A DNA stretch of 8,949 nt, taken from an uncultured Oscillospiraceae bacterium. Its GTDB lineage: Bacteria; Bacillota; Clostridia; Oscillospirales; Acutalibacteraceae. Numbering within the stretch: the stretch's first letter is position 1; the number at the start of each line of letters is the position of its first letter. A program made the translations under genes and the position numbers. The notes beneath the pieces are model-generated. The model saw only the letters and a list, made by a program, of their open reading frames with translations, did not search any database and was not told the DNA's origin. Positions 1-6,496 of the stretch are shown here, piece after piece. The stretch covers positions 1 through 8,949 of the forward strand of contig CAJJPG010000078.1 of assembly GCA_905193585.1 (NCBI GenBank). Direction: 5' to 3'.

Positions 1-134
1 AAAAGGGTTGTTTTTCCGCAGCCGTTCCGCCCGACCACGGCTATGCGGCTTGCGTCGTTTATCTCTATATTAACAGAGGAAAGTATCGGCTGACCCGAAA
101 GCTCAACCACTCCGTTCTGAATTTTAAGCTGCAT
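1..134 (-). CDS. ABC-F family ATP-binding protein, N-terminal fragment (cut by window edge)
   Basis: Only the first 44 codons are in the window; the rest lies left of base 1. The visible protein starts MQLKIQNGVVELSGQPIL and reaches a Walker A loop, GRNGCGKTT, at about residues 35-43. This matches the first nucleotide-binding domain of soluble ABC-F proteins (Uup/YdiF/EttA type), which have two ABC domains, no membrane segment, and act on ribosomes as translation factors or antibiotic-protection factors. The GRNGCGKTTL form is typical of ABC-F rather than of transporter ATPases, but the subfamily cannot be set from 44 residues. The start is the ATG at 132-134, preceded on the minus strand by an AGGGGG ribosome site about 9 bases upstream and a good promoter at 167-195, leaving a leader of only about 25 bases. 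There is no room for the long attenuator leader seen on some antibiotic-inducible ABC-F genes. Confidence 0.85.
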   Translation of the reverse strand, partial: MQLKIQNGVVELSGQPILSSVNIEINDASRIAVVGRNGCGKTTL

Positions 135-166
135 AAAAAAATACCCCCTGTCATACGACAAGGAGT

Positions 167-195
167 ATTGTACCACTTTTTTTAAGTTTTTGCAA
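167..195 (-). promoter_or_regulatory. Sigma-A promoter of the ABC-F gene
   Basis: On the minus strand the -35 box TTGCAA (190-195) is separated by exactly 17 bases from the -10 box TACAAT (167-172). The predicted start of transcription is near 160, so the mRNA leader is short. The -35 hexamer is its own reverse complement and also serves a plus-strand promoter. Confidence 0.75.
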
Positions 196-218
196 CAGGT
201 GGAAACTATTAGTATATT
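190..218 (+). promoter_or_regulatory. Divergent sigma-A-like promoter facing the intergenic region
   Basis: On the plus strand the same TTGCAA (190-195) is followed after 17 bases by TATATT (213-218). Transcription would begin near 224-226, pointing into a stretch with no convincing plus-strand gene but many inverted repeats. The match is good, but AT-rich sequence gives chance hits, so this is a candidate. Confidence 0.45.
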
Positions 219-221
219 ATC

Positions 222-435
222 AAAATGTAAATTTATTATCCTGCTGTGCAGGCTCTACATTTTGTTTTTCCGCTGACAGGTGCGGCGGAAAAACACCTTG
301 TAAGCGAAAAATAGCTTTTTGAGCTATTTTTCAAGAGCACTGGGGTGGTATTGGCGGGGATAGAGTGCAGTCAAAAATCTCTGATTTTTACGAACGGCAT
401 TCCCGTCCAAAAGCGTGCCGAGAAAATCGGCACGC
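222..435 (+). ncRNA. Candidate structured RNA of unknown class (or cluster of intergenic hairpins)
   Basis: This stretch lies between the ABC-F gene and rny and holds no credible protein. It contains consecutive perfect inverted repeats: AAAATGTA 222-229 with 256-263, enclosing CCTGC/GCAGG (240-244/248-252); a 9-bp stem 265-273/285-293 whose loop can pair with 294-298; an 11-bp stem 306-316/322-332 with a 5-base loop; a 5-bp stem 337-341/364-368; a 7-bp stem 373-379/383-389; and the 9-bp stem 413-421/427-435. The first stem begins at the start site predicted from the promoter at 190-218. I do not recognise SRP RNA, RNase P RNA, tmRNA, 6S RNA or a common riboswitch. It could instead be a dispersed repeat, or 3' UTR of rny read on the minus strand. 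The strand is inferred from the promoter only. Confidence 0.35.
409..435 (-). terminator. Rho-independent terminator of rny
   Basis: A perfect 9-bp GC-rich stem (427-435 with 413-421, arm GCGTGCCGA) with a 5-base loop is followed on the minus strand by TTTT (412-409). It begins 4 bases after the rny stop codon. The T tract is short, so termination may be incomplete. Confidence 0.75.
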
Positions 436-439
436 GCAA

Positions 440-1990
440 TTATTTAGCATAATCCACTGCGCGGCTTTCCCTTATAACGTTTACCTTTATCTGCCCCGGA
501 TATTCCAGCTCGTTTTCAATACGCGCCGAAATATCGTGCGCCATAAGCACCATTTCATCATCGGTTACAGCCTCGGGCTTAACGATAATACGTATTTCGC
601 GCCCCGCCTGAATAGCATAAGAGCTCTCAACGCCGTTAAAGGAATTGGCGATTTCCTCCAACTTTTCAAGGCGTTTAATGTAGTTCTCTATGTTCTCGCG
701 TCTCGCGCCCGGTCTTGCCGCCGAAATAGCGTCCGCCGCCTGAACTATGCAGGCAATAACGGTCTTCGCCTCAACATCGCCGTGGTGCGCCTGAATTGCG
801 TGAATAACCTCTTCGCTCTCGCGGTATTTTTTAGCCGCCTCAACGCCGAGCTGAATGTGCGTGCCCTCCTGCTCGTGGTCAAGCGCCTTGCCTATATCGT
901 GCAGAAGACCCGCGCGCTTTGCAAGGGTAACGTCCGCCCCCAACTCCGACGCCAAAAGCCCCGAAAGATGGCAAACCTCAAGCGAATGGTTAAGTACGTT
1001 CTGCCCGTAGCTTGTGCGGTATTTAAGCTTACCGAGCAGCCTTACAAGTTCGGGGTGCAGGTTGTGAATGCCCGCGTCTATCATGGCGCGCTCGCCCTCC
1101 TGCTTTATGGTCGCCTCAACCTCGGCGGTCGCCTTGGCTACGGCGTCCTCAATTCTGCCGGGATGAATACGTCCGTCAAGAATCAGCTTTTCAAGGGTCA
1201 CACGCGCTATTTCGCGGCGAATCGGGTCAAAGCTTGAAAGGGTTATAGCCTCGGGTGTATCGTCAATTATAAGGTCAACGCCCGTAGCCGCCTCAAGCGC
1301 GCGTATATTGCGCCCCTCGCGGCCTATAATTCTGCCCTTAATTTCATCATTCGGCAGCGTTACCACCGAAACGGTCATTTCAGAGGAATGGTCAGCCGCG
1401 CAGCGCTGAATTGCGTGACCTATAACGTTTTTGGCAATTCTGTCCGCGTCGTCTTTAAGTCTCTGCTCGTAATCGAGAATTTTAACCGCCTTTTCGTGGT
1501 TAAGCTCGCCGTCAAGCAGCTCTAAAAGGTGCGCCTTAGCCTGCTCCTTGTTAAAGCCGGAAATTTTTTCGAGAATTTCCATTTGGCTTTGCTTTATCTT
1601 GTCGCACTCGGCTAACCTTGCGTCAATTTCCTTGGCGCGCGCGCTCAGCTTTTCCTCCTTTGCCTCAATATTATCGGTTTTTCTGTCAAGTGTTTCTTCC
1701 TTTTGCTGGAGCCTGTGCTCCTGACGCTGAACTTCACTTCTGCGCTCGCGGATGTCCTTTTCAGCCTCCTGGCGCATTTGGTGAATTTCGTCCTTCGCCT
1801 CAACAAGAGCTTCTTTTTTTCTTGATTCGGCGGTTTTCATAGCGTCGCTTAAAATACGTTTTGCCTCGTCCTCGGCGGAGCCGATGGCGTTTTCAGCCGC
1901 TTTTCTGCGATAAGCGGAGCCTGCAAAAAAGCCTATAACGGCAAGCAGTACCGCAACCGCCGCAAAAACGACATATAAAATCGGTTGCAT
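440..1990 (-). CDS. rny: Ribonuclease Y
   Basis: Membrane-anchored endoribonuclease that starts bulk mRNA decay in Firmicutes, often described as the core of a degradosome-like assembly. The 516-residue product has the family layout: a single N-terminal membrane helix (about residues 3-25, ending at GSAYRRK), a long charged coiled coil (about 30-150), a KH RNA-binding domain with GRIIGREGRNI (219-229), and an HD metal-dependent phosphohydrolase domain with N-H-S (His335), LLHDIGKALDH (His364-Asp365), AHHGD (401-405) and QAADAIS (Asp420). All key residues are present. The ATG at 1988-1990 is chosen because it gives the usual length of about 515-520 and puts the membrane helix at the N terminus. 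AGGAGG lies 12 bases upstream, a rather wide spacing. The frame stays open 58 codons further up to an ATG at 2164, but that extension is not family-like. The gene has its own promoter and terminator. Confidence 0.95.
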   Translation of the reverse strand: MQPILYVVFAAVAVLLAVIGFFAGSAYRRKAAENAIGSAEDEAKRILSDAMKTAESRKKEALVEAKDEIHQMRQEAEKDIRERRSEVQRQEHRLQQKEETLDRKTDNIEAKEEKLSARAKEIDARLAECDKIKQSQMEILEKISGFNKEQAKAHLLELLDGELNHEKAVKILDYEQRLKDDADRIAKNVIGHAIQRCAADHSSEMTVSVVTLPNDEIKGRIIGREGRNIRALEAATGVDLIIDDTPEAITLSSFDPIRREIARVTLEKLILDGRIHPGRIEDAVAKATAEVEATIKQEGERAMIDAGIHNLHPELVRLLGKLKYRTSYGQNVLNHSLEVCHLSGLLASELGADVTLAKRAGLLHDIGKALDHEQEGTHIQLGVEAAKKYRESEEVIHAIQAHHGDVEAKTVIACIVQAADAISAARPGARRENIENYIKRLEKLEEIANSFNGVESSYAIQAGREIRIIVKPEAVTDDEMVLMAHDISARIENELEYPGQIKVNVIRESRAVDYAK

Positions 1991-2214
1991 TCTTTTTATT
2001 AACCTCCTATATAATAAACACGGTTTTTCTTTCACGCGCCAGTACTCCGGATTTTTTTGGAATTCGCACCCGACGCAATAAAACGAAAGCAACGGGAGCC
2101 GTGCCGTTTTCTCCCGTGATAAAATCAACCAATGCGCCGCGGTTCGCCAAAAGCCCCGGCACATTTAAGCTGCACTGTTGCAGCGTTTTACACGCCGCAA
2201 CCGAATTTACTATC
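1991..2214 (-). promoter_or_regulatory. Long 5' leader of rny
   Basis: Together with the promoter and the htpG terminator this makes up the 360 bases between rny and htpG. From the predicted start near 2214 to the rny ATG there are about 224 untranslated bases. They include hairpins 2169-2174/2179-2184 (6 bp, arm GCTGCA) and 2092-2098/2111-2117 (7 bp), and the AGGAGG ribosome site at 2003-2008. No known riboswitch or T-box motif was recognised. A second minus-strand frame is open here and its stop codon at 2007-2009 touches the ribosome site, but its only ATG (2258) lies upstream of the promoter. The leader may hold post-transcriptional control, which is inference. Confidence 0.5.
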
Positions 2215-2220
2215 TTAATA

Positions 2221-2249
2221 ATTTTACCACTGCGGCGCCGATATGTCAA
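2221..2249 (-). promoter_or_regulatory. Sigma-A promoter of rny
   Basis: On the minus strand a perfect -35 box TTGACA (2244-2249) is followed after exactly 17 bases by TAAAAT (2221-2226). This is the strongest promoter match in the window. It lies just downstream of the htpG terminator, so rny is an independent unit. Confidence 0.85.
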
Positions 2250-2281
2250 GAAGTACATATGTATATGTATTATTTTTTATT

Positions 2282-2341
2282 AAAAAATCCCGACCCCGCT
2301 GTATTATCGGCTTAGCCGTAAACATACGCGGGGTCGGGATT
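2282..2341 (-). terminator. Rho-independent terminator of htpG
   Basis: A perfect 14-bp GC-rich stem (2328-2341 with 2286-2299, core CCCGACCCCGC) is followed on the minus strand by six T residues ending at 2282. The loop contains two further small stems (2301-2304/2324-2327 and 2308-2311/2315-2318). It starts 9 bases after the htpG stop codon. Confidence 0.9.
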
Positions 2342-2350
2342 AAATATTAA

Positions 2351-4258
2351 TTATTTTGTCATAAGCTCGCAAACAAGCGCGCTGTGCTCGGCGGGGTCGG
2401 GCACGCTCTTGCCGCCTATTAAGCACGCCTCTCCGTAAAGCAGCTTTGCGTATTTACCGAGGGTATCCTTATCCTCGGTATAAAGCGTTTTCAGCTTTTC
2501 GGCAATCGGGTGGTTTGCATTTATTTCAAGCACAAGCTGTGCCTTTACCTTGTTCTGCTCCGCTCCCGGCATAGAATTTAGCACCTTTTCCATTTCAAGT
2601 GAAATTCCGCCCTCGCTTGTAAGGCATACGGGGTGGTCTTTCAGCTTGTTTGTAAAGCGGACGGCGTTTATTTTATCGCCGAGACTTTCTTTCATAGCCT
2701 CAAACATATCATTGGCGGCGGTGTTTTCCTCTTCAAGCGCTTTCTTTTCGTCCTCGCTGTCAAGGTTCAAGTCATTATCGCAAATATTTACGAACTTTTT
2801 GCCGTCGTATTCCGCCAGCATTTTAAGGGCAAATTCGTCAACGTTTTCGGTAAGGTAAAGTATTTCAAAGCCCTTATCCTTTACCGCGTCGGTCTGCGGC
2901 AGCATATCAATCTTTTCGTCTGTCTCGCCGCAGGCGTAATAAATGGAGTCCTGCCCCTCTTTCATTCTGCTTACATATTCTTTAAGAGTAACATACTTCT
3001 TTTCATTCGTCGAGCGGAAAATAAGCAGGTCACGCAGTGTTTCCTTATGTGCGCCGTAATCGTTGTAAATGCCGAATTTAAGCTGTATGCCGAACGCTTT
3101 AAAAAATCCCTCGTAAGCCTCGCGCTCATCCTTGAGCATTTTTTCAAGCTCCGATTTTATCTTCTTTTCAAGCGTTTTTGCAATTAGCTTCAGCTGCCCG
3201 TCGTGCTGTAAGGTTTCGCGCGAAATATTAAGGGATAAATCCTCGCTGTCAACAAGCCCCTTTACAAAGCTGAAATAATCGGGCAGAAGCTCTGCGCACT
3301 TATCCATTATAAGCACGCCCTTTGAATAAAGCTGCAAGCCCTTTTCGTATTCCTTTGTGTAGTAATCAAACGGCGGGTGTTTGGGTATAAACAGCAGTGC
3401 GGAATAGGTTGCCTGACCCTCTGTCTTTGTGTGGATAACGCGGGCGGGGTCATCGTAATCGTAGAACTTTTCTTTATAGAAATTGTTGTAATCCTCGGGC
3501 TTTATTTCGCTTTTCTGCTTTTTCCAAAGCGGCACCATACTGTTGAGGGTGCGCATTTCCGTAACGTCCTTGTATTCGGTGGGCTTATCCTCCTCGCCTT
3601 CCTTTTTCGGTACAGGCTCTTTGGTTGTAAACTCCATACGAATCGGGTGGCGGATATAATCGGAATACTTCTTTACAAGCGCGCTTATTCTGTATTGGTC
3701 GAGGAACTCATCGTAATTATCATCCCCCTCGTTTTCCTTTATGTGCAGGGTTACAGTGGTGCCCACCGTTTCCTTTTCGCAAGGCTCAACCGTGTAGCCG
3801 TCCGCTCCCGATGAGGACCAGCGGAAAGCCTCGTCCGAGCCGAAAGCGCGGCTTTCAACCGTTACCTTATCGCTTACCATAAACGCCGAATAAAAGCCCA
3901 CGCCGAACTGACCTATAATATCAACGTTTTCCTTTTTCTCGTTTTCCTGCTTAAAGGCAAGCGAGCCCGATTTTGCAATCGTACCGAGGTTCTTATCAAG
4001 CTCGTCCTCGGTCATTCCGCAGCCGTTATCAATCACCTTAAGGGTGCGGGCGTCCTTGTTAATTTCAAGGCGTATTTCAAAATCATCGGGCGCTATACCC
4101 ACCGAATTATCGGTAAGCGAGCGAAAATAGAGCTTGTCCAGCGCGTCGCTCGCATTGGAAATAAGCTCGCGCAGGAAAATTTCCTTATGGGTATAAATTG
4201 AATTTATCATCATATCCATAAGTTTTTTGGATTCTGATTTAAACTGTCTTGTACGCAT
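2351..4258 (-). CDS. htpG: Molecular chaperone HtpG (bacterial Hsp90)
   Basis: Cytosolic ATP-dependent dimeric chaperone that helps client proteins reach or recover their folded state. The 635-residue protein is full length. The N-terminal GHKL ATPase domain shows FLRELISNASDALDK (Glu31 catalytic, Asn35 for magnesium), VIDNGCGMT (Asp77 contacts adenine), LGTIAKSGS (91-99) and GQFGVGFYSAF (116-126). The middle domain carries LSLNISRETLQ, whose Arg347 matches the arginine that contacts ATP gamma-phosphate. The C-terminal dimerisation domain has no MEEVD tail, as expected in bacteria. The start ATG (4256-4258) has an AAGGTGAT ribosome site about 7 bases upstream. No CIRCE or other known heat-shock operator was found upstream; a weak TATACT box (4302-4307, minus strand) lacks a good -35 partner. 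It is divergently arranged with the hydrolase gene at 4424. Confidence 0.97.
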   Translation of the reverse strand: MRTRQFKSESKKLMDMMINSIYTHKEIFLRELISNASDALDKLYFRSLTDNSVGIAPDDFEIRLEINKDARTLKVIDNGCGMTEDELDKNLGTIAKSGSLAFKQENEKKENVDIIGQFGVGFYSAFMVSDKVTVESRAFGSDEAFRWSSSGADGYTVEPCEKETVGTTVTLHIKENEGDDNYDEFLDQYRISALVKKYSDYIRHPIRMEFTTKEPVPKKEGEEDKPTEYKDVTEMRTLNSMVPLWKKQKSEIKPEDYNNFYKEKFYDYDDPARVIHTKTEGQATYSALLFIPKHPPFDYYTKEYEKGLQLYSKGVLIMDKCAELLPDYFSFVKGLVDSEDLSLNISRETLQHDGQLKLIAKTLEKKIKSELEKMLKDEREAYEGFFKAFGIQLKFGIYNDYGAHKETLRDLLIFRSTNEKKYVTLKEYVSRMKEGQDSIYYACGETDEKIDMLPQTDAVKDKGFEILYLTENVDEFALKMLAEYDGKKFVNICDNDLNLDSEDEKKALEEENTAANDMFEAMKESLGDKINAVRFTNKLKDHPVCLTSEGGISLEMEKVLNSMPGAEQNKVKAQLVLEINANHPIAEKLKTLYTEDKDTLGKYAKLLYGEACLIGGKSVPDPAEHSALVCELMTK

Positions 4259-4325
4259 AAATTTATCACCTTTTTTGAGAGTTTGACTTTAACTGACATA
4301 TAGTATAGAACATCTGTCGGCTTCT

Positions 4326-4347
4326 ATTGTTAATAAATTGTTAATAA
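4326..4347. repeat. Tandem direct repeat of an 11-mer in the htpG/hydrolase divergent region
   Basis: ATTGTTAATAA occurs twice back to back (4326-4336 and 4337-4347), so the copies sit about one helical turn apart. A partial third match, ATTGTT, occurs at 4361-4366, running into the hydrolase -35 box. It could be an operator for a regulator acting on either divergent gene, or simple AT-rich sequence. Confidence 0.5.
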
Positions 4348-4364
4348 TATATTAAAATGTATTG

Positions 4365-4392
4365 TTGACTTGCATTTTAAAAATGCTATAAT
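4365..4392 (+). promoter_or_regulatory. Sigma-A promoter of the SGNH hydrolase gene
   Basis: TTGACT (4365-4370) and a consensus TATAAT (4387-4392) are 16 bases apart. The spacer is almost entirely a perfect inverted repeat, GCATTTT-A-AAAATGC (4372-4386), a candidate operator. Transcription would start near 4399, giving a leader of about 25 bases. Confidence 0.8.
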
Positions 4393-4423
4393 AACCATAT
4401 AACATTATCGGAGGTAATATTTA

Positions 4424-5074
4424 ATGGAGCTTAAAGGTACAAAAATAAACTTTCTCGGCGACAGTATAACCGAGGGCGCGGGAACCTCCTCGCACGATAA
4501 AATGTTCACAATGTTAATAGAGCGCGAATACGGCGCAATATGCCAGAATTACGGCATAGGCGGCACACGCATAGCAAGGCAGAAGACGCCGACCGAGGAA
4601 AAATGGGACAGGGATTTTATATCCCGCGTGCCGGAAATGGACGCTGACGCGGATATAGTGGTGGTTTTCGGCGGAACCAACGATTTCGGCCACGGCGACG
4701 CGCCGATAGGCACAATGAGCGACCGCACGCCCTACACCTTTTACGGCGCGCTGCACTGCCTTTACACCGCGCTTATTGAAAAATACCCCGATGTGCCGAT
4801 AGTGGCGCTCACCCCCCTGCACAGAATAACCGAGGATATACCTACGGGCGATAATAAGCCCGCGCCCGTAGGAACGCTTAAGGAATATGTAAATATCATA
4901 CGCGAGGTTGCCGAGTATTACTCGCTGCCGGTGCTTGATTTGTTTAAAGAGAGCGGCTTGCAGCCGAAAATTCCGGTAATTCAGCAAAAATATGTACCGG
5001 ACGGACTGCACCCGAACGATGCGGGCAACGAGATTTTAGCGCATAAGATCGCGCGTTTTCTTGAAATGCTTTAA
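4424..5074 (+). CDS. GDSL/SGNH-family hydrolase (esterase or lipase-like)
   Basis: A 216-residue single-domain SGNH hydrolase. Block I is FLGDSITEG with the nucleophile Ser14. Block II is NYGIGGT (42-48), supplying the oxyanion-hole glycine. Block III is FGGTND with Asn86. Block V is DGLHPNDAG with Asp193 and His196, completing the catalytic triad. The family hydrolyses ester bonds in lipids, acetylated sugars or acyl-CoA compounds; the substrate cannot be told from sequence. There is no signal peptide or membrane segment, so it probably acts in the cytoplasm. The ATG at 4424 has GGAGGT 8 bases upstream. The dac gene follows after 109 bases without a clear new promoter or a clear terminator, so the two may be cotranscribed. 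A role in deacetylating a cell-wall sugar would fit that neighbour, but this is only inference. Confidence 0.88.
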   Translation: MELKGTKINFLGDSITEGAGTSSHDKMFTMLIEREYGAICQNYGIGGTRIARQKTPTEEKWDRDFISRVPEMDADADIVVVFGGTNDFGHGDAPIGTMSDRTPYTFYGALHCLYTALIEKYPDVPIVALTPLHRITEDIPTGDNKPAPVGTLKEYVNIIREVAEYYSLPVLDLFKESGLQPKIPVIQQKYVPDGLHPNDAGNEILAHKIARFLEML

Positions 5075-5144
5075 TCTTAGGCTGACGAGAGCCTACCCGC
5101 TTGTCCGACCCGGTTTTACATTATCCGACGGCATAATGCACCAT

Positions 5145-5185
5145 AAAACGGCATACTCTTCTATTAAAGGAGAGTGTGCCGTTTT
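5145..5185 (+). promoter_or_regulatory. 15-bp hairpin enclosing the dac ribosome site
   Basis: 5145-5159 pairs with 5171-5185 over 15 bp with one U-G wobble (5154/5176). The 11-base loop (5160-5170) contains most of the AAAGGAG ribosome site (5166-5172), and the first two bases of the TTG start (5184-5186) pair at the stem base. It resembles a weak terminator with a TTTT end but overlaps a translation start, so it may be an attenuator or translation-control element, or may end part of the hydrolase transcript. Confidence 0.55.
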
Positions 5186-6398
5186 GAAAAGAATAATATC
5201 GTGTTTTTTAGCTGTTTTATTTATGTGCCCGATGACTGTTTTCGCACAAAAGTCGGTTACGGTATCAAGCGAGTGCGATATATCTGATATTAACGTACCG
5301 CTTGATAGTACCCCCGTAAACGCCGCCATAGGTCAGACGCTGGATATAAAGGCAAAGTCGGTAGTTCTTATGGAGCCGCATACCGGGCGGGTGCTTTATG
5401 AAAATAATCCCGATGAAAAGCTGCCGCCGGCGTCTATTACCAAAATTATGTCGCTGCTGCTTGTTATGGAAGCTATTGACCGCGGAGATCTATCCCTTGA
5501 AACGGTGGTTACCGCAAGCGAGCACGCCGCCTCTATGGGCGGGTCGCAAATATGGCTGGAGCCCGGGGAAACTATGACTGTGAACGATTTGCTTAAGGCT
5601 TCGGTAATAGCGTCCGCCAATGACGCCTGCACTGCGCTTGCCGAGGCGGTTGCGGGCAGTGAAGAGGGCTTTGTGGCGCTTATGAACGAGCGTGCGGCGG
5701 AGCTTGGAATGACCAACACCCATTTTAAAAACTGCACCGGGCTTGACGCCGAGGGTCACCTGACCTCTGCCTATGACGTTGCGGTTATGTCCTCTGCGCT
5801 TATAAAGCACACGCTTATAAAAGATTACACCACCGTTTGGATGGATAGCCTGCGTGACGGCAAAAGCGAGCTTATAAACACAAATAAACTTGTAAGGTTT
5901 TACGAGGGCACAACCGGGCTTAAAACCGGTACCACCTCTACCGCAAAATACTGTGTTTCGGCAACGGCGGAGCGCAACGGGCTGGAGCTTGTGGCGGTGG
6001 TAATGGCGGGCGAGACTACAAAGGAGCGCTTTAACGGCGCTAAAAAGCTGCTTGACTACGGCTTTGCAAATTACAACTATTCGGTTATAAGCGCAGACCT
6101 CGGTGACGCAAAGGAGCTTGATATAGCTAAAGGAACGCAAAAGAAAATTGCGATAAGCGCGGAAAAGCAGCTAAGCGTTTTGCTGCCTAAAACCGCAAAG
6201 GGAAATATTACGCAGGAAATAAACTTAAACGAAAATATAACCGCTCCCGTAAAGAAGGGCGCCACGCTCGGCACGGTGACCGTAAAGCTTGGCGACGAGA
6301 CCCTGGGCGAAATTCCTATAACGGCGGCGGAGGACGCGGAAAGGCTCTCGCTCGGCTTTTCACTGCGGCAGATTTTAAAAGGATTATTTCAATTATGA
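5184..6398 (+). CDS. D-alanyl-D-alanine carboxypeptidase (DacF/PBP5-like, peptidase S11)
   Basis: Secreted low-molecular-weight penicillin-binding protein that removes the terminal D-Ala from peptidoglycan stem peptides. Counting from the TTG at 5184 (404 residues): a signal peptide runs over about residues 1-21 (LKRIISCFLAVLF, cleavage after VFA); SITK at 84-87 holds the nucleophile Ser84 and Lys87; SAN is at 144-146; KTG is at 247-249. A beta-rich PBP5 C-terminal domain follows (about 300-385), then a C-terminal amphipathic helix (388-404, LSLGFSLRQILKGLFQL), the usual membrane anchor. The TTG start is preferred because a lysine/arginine plus hydrophobic signal follows at once and AAAGGAG lies 11 bases upstream. 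An in-frame ATG at 5136 would add 16 residues but has no ribosome site, and the frame also opens back to 5061 inside the hydrolase gene. The name dacF would imply a sporulation role, which is not shown here. Confidence 0.92.
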   Translation: MKRIISCFLAVLFMCPMTVFAQKSVTVSSECDISDINVPLDSTPVNAAIGQTLDIKAKSVVLMEPHTGRVLYENNPDEKLPPASITKIMSLLLVMEAIDRGDLSLETVVTASEHAASMGGSQIWLEPGETMTVNDLLKASVIASANDACTALAEAVAGSEEGFVALMNERAAELGMTNTHFKNCTGLDAEGHLTSAYDVAVMSSALIKHTLIKDYTTVWMDSLRDGKSELINTNKLVRFYEGTTGLKTGTTSTAKYCVSATAERNGLELVAVVMAGETTKERFNGAKKLLDYGFANYNYSVISADLGDAKELDIAKGTQKKIAISAEKQLSVLLPKTAKGNITQEINLNENITAPVKKGATLGTVTVKLGDETLGEIPITAAEDAERLSLGFSLRQILKGLFQL

Positions 6399-6427
6399 AA
6401 ACTTTTAATGAATATCGCTTTTCGTAC

Positions 6428-6456
6428 TTGAAAAAGTCGGGGATTTATTGTAATAT
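6428..6456 (+). promoter_or_regulatory. Sigma-A promoter of pgi
   Basis: TTGAAA (6428-6433) and TAATAT (6451-6456) are separated by exactly 17 bases. The mRNA would start near 6463, about 34 bases before the pgi ATG. No terminator is visible between dac and this promoter, so readthrough from dac is also possible. Confidence 0.75.
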
Positions 6457-6496
6457 ATAAACAGGAAACCAAAATTTAAAGAATCCAGGGGTTAAA

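Noticed and set aside
365..1237. Long plus-strand open frame opposite rny
   Set aside because: It is antisense to a full-length, well-conserved RNase Y, lacks a ribosome site and resembles no protein family.
1991..2164. 58-codon N-terminal extension of rny from the ATG at 2164
   Set aside because: RNase Y starts at its membrane helix, the upstream ATG lacks a ribosome site, and AGGAGG lies upstream of the ATG at 1990.
2007..2258. 83-codon minus-strand frame in the rny leader
   Set aside because: Its only ATG lies upstream of the rny promoter -35 box, no ribosome site is seen, and the protein matches nothing known. It is kept only as a remark on the leader.
4302..4333. htpG promoter on the minus strand (TATACT 4302-4307 with TTAACA 4328-4333)
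   Set aside because: The spacing is 20 bases, too long for sigma-A, and no better -35 box was found. The -10 alone is not enough.
5078..5095. Hairpin after the hydrolase stop codon as a terminator
   Set aside because: The 6-bp stem is weak and no T run follows it.
5061..5183. Upstream extension of the carboxypeptidase frame, overlapping the hydrolase gene
   Set aside because: It would bury the signal peptide behind 41 residues, and no ribosome site supports either upstream ATG.
5490..6140. Minus-strand open frame inside the carboxypeptidase gene
   Set aside because: It is a shadow of the real coding frame, which holds the SxxK, SxN and KTG motifs.
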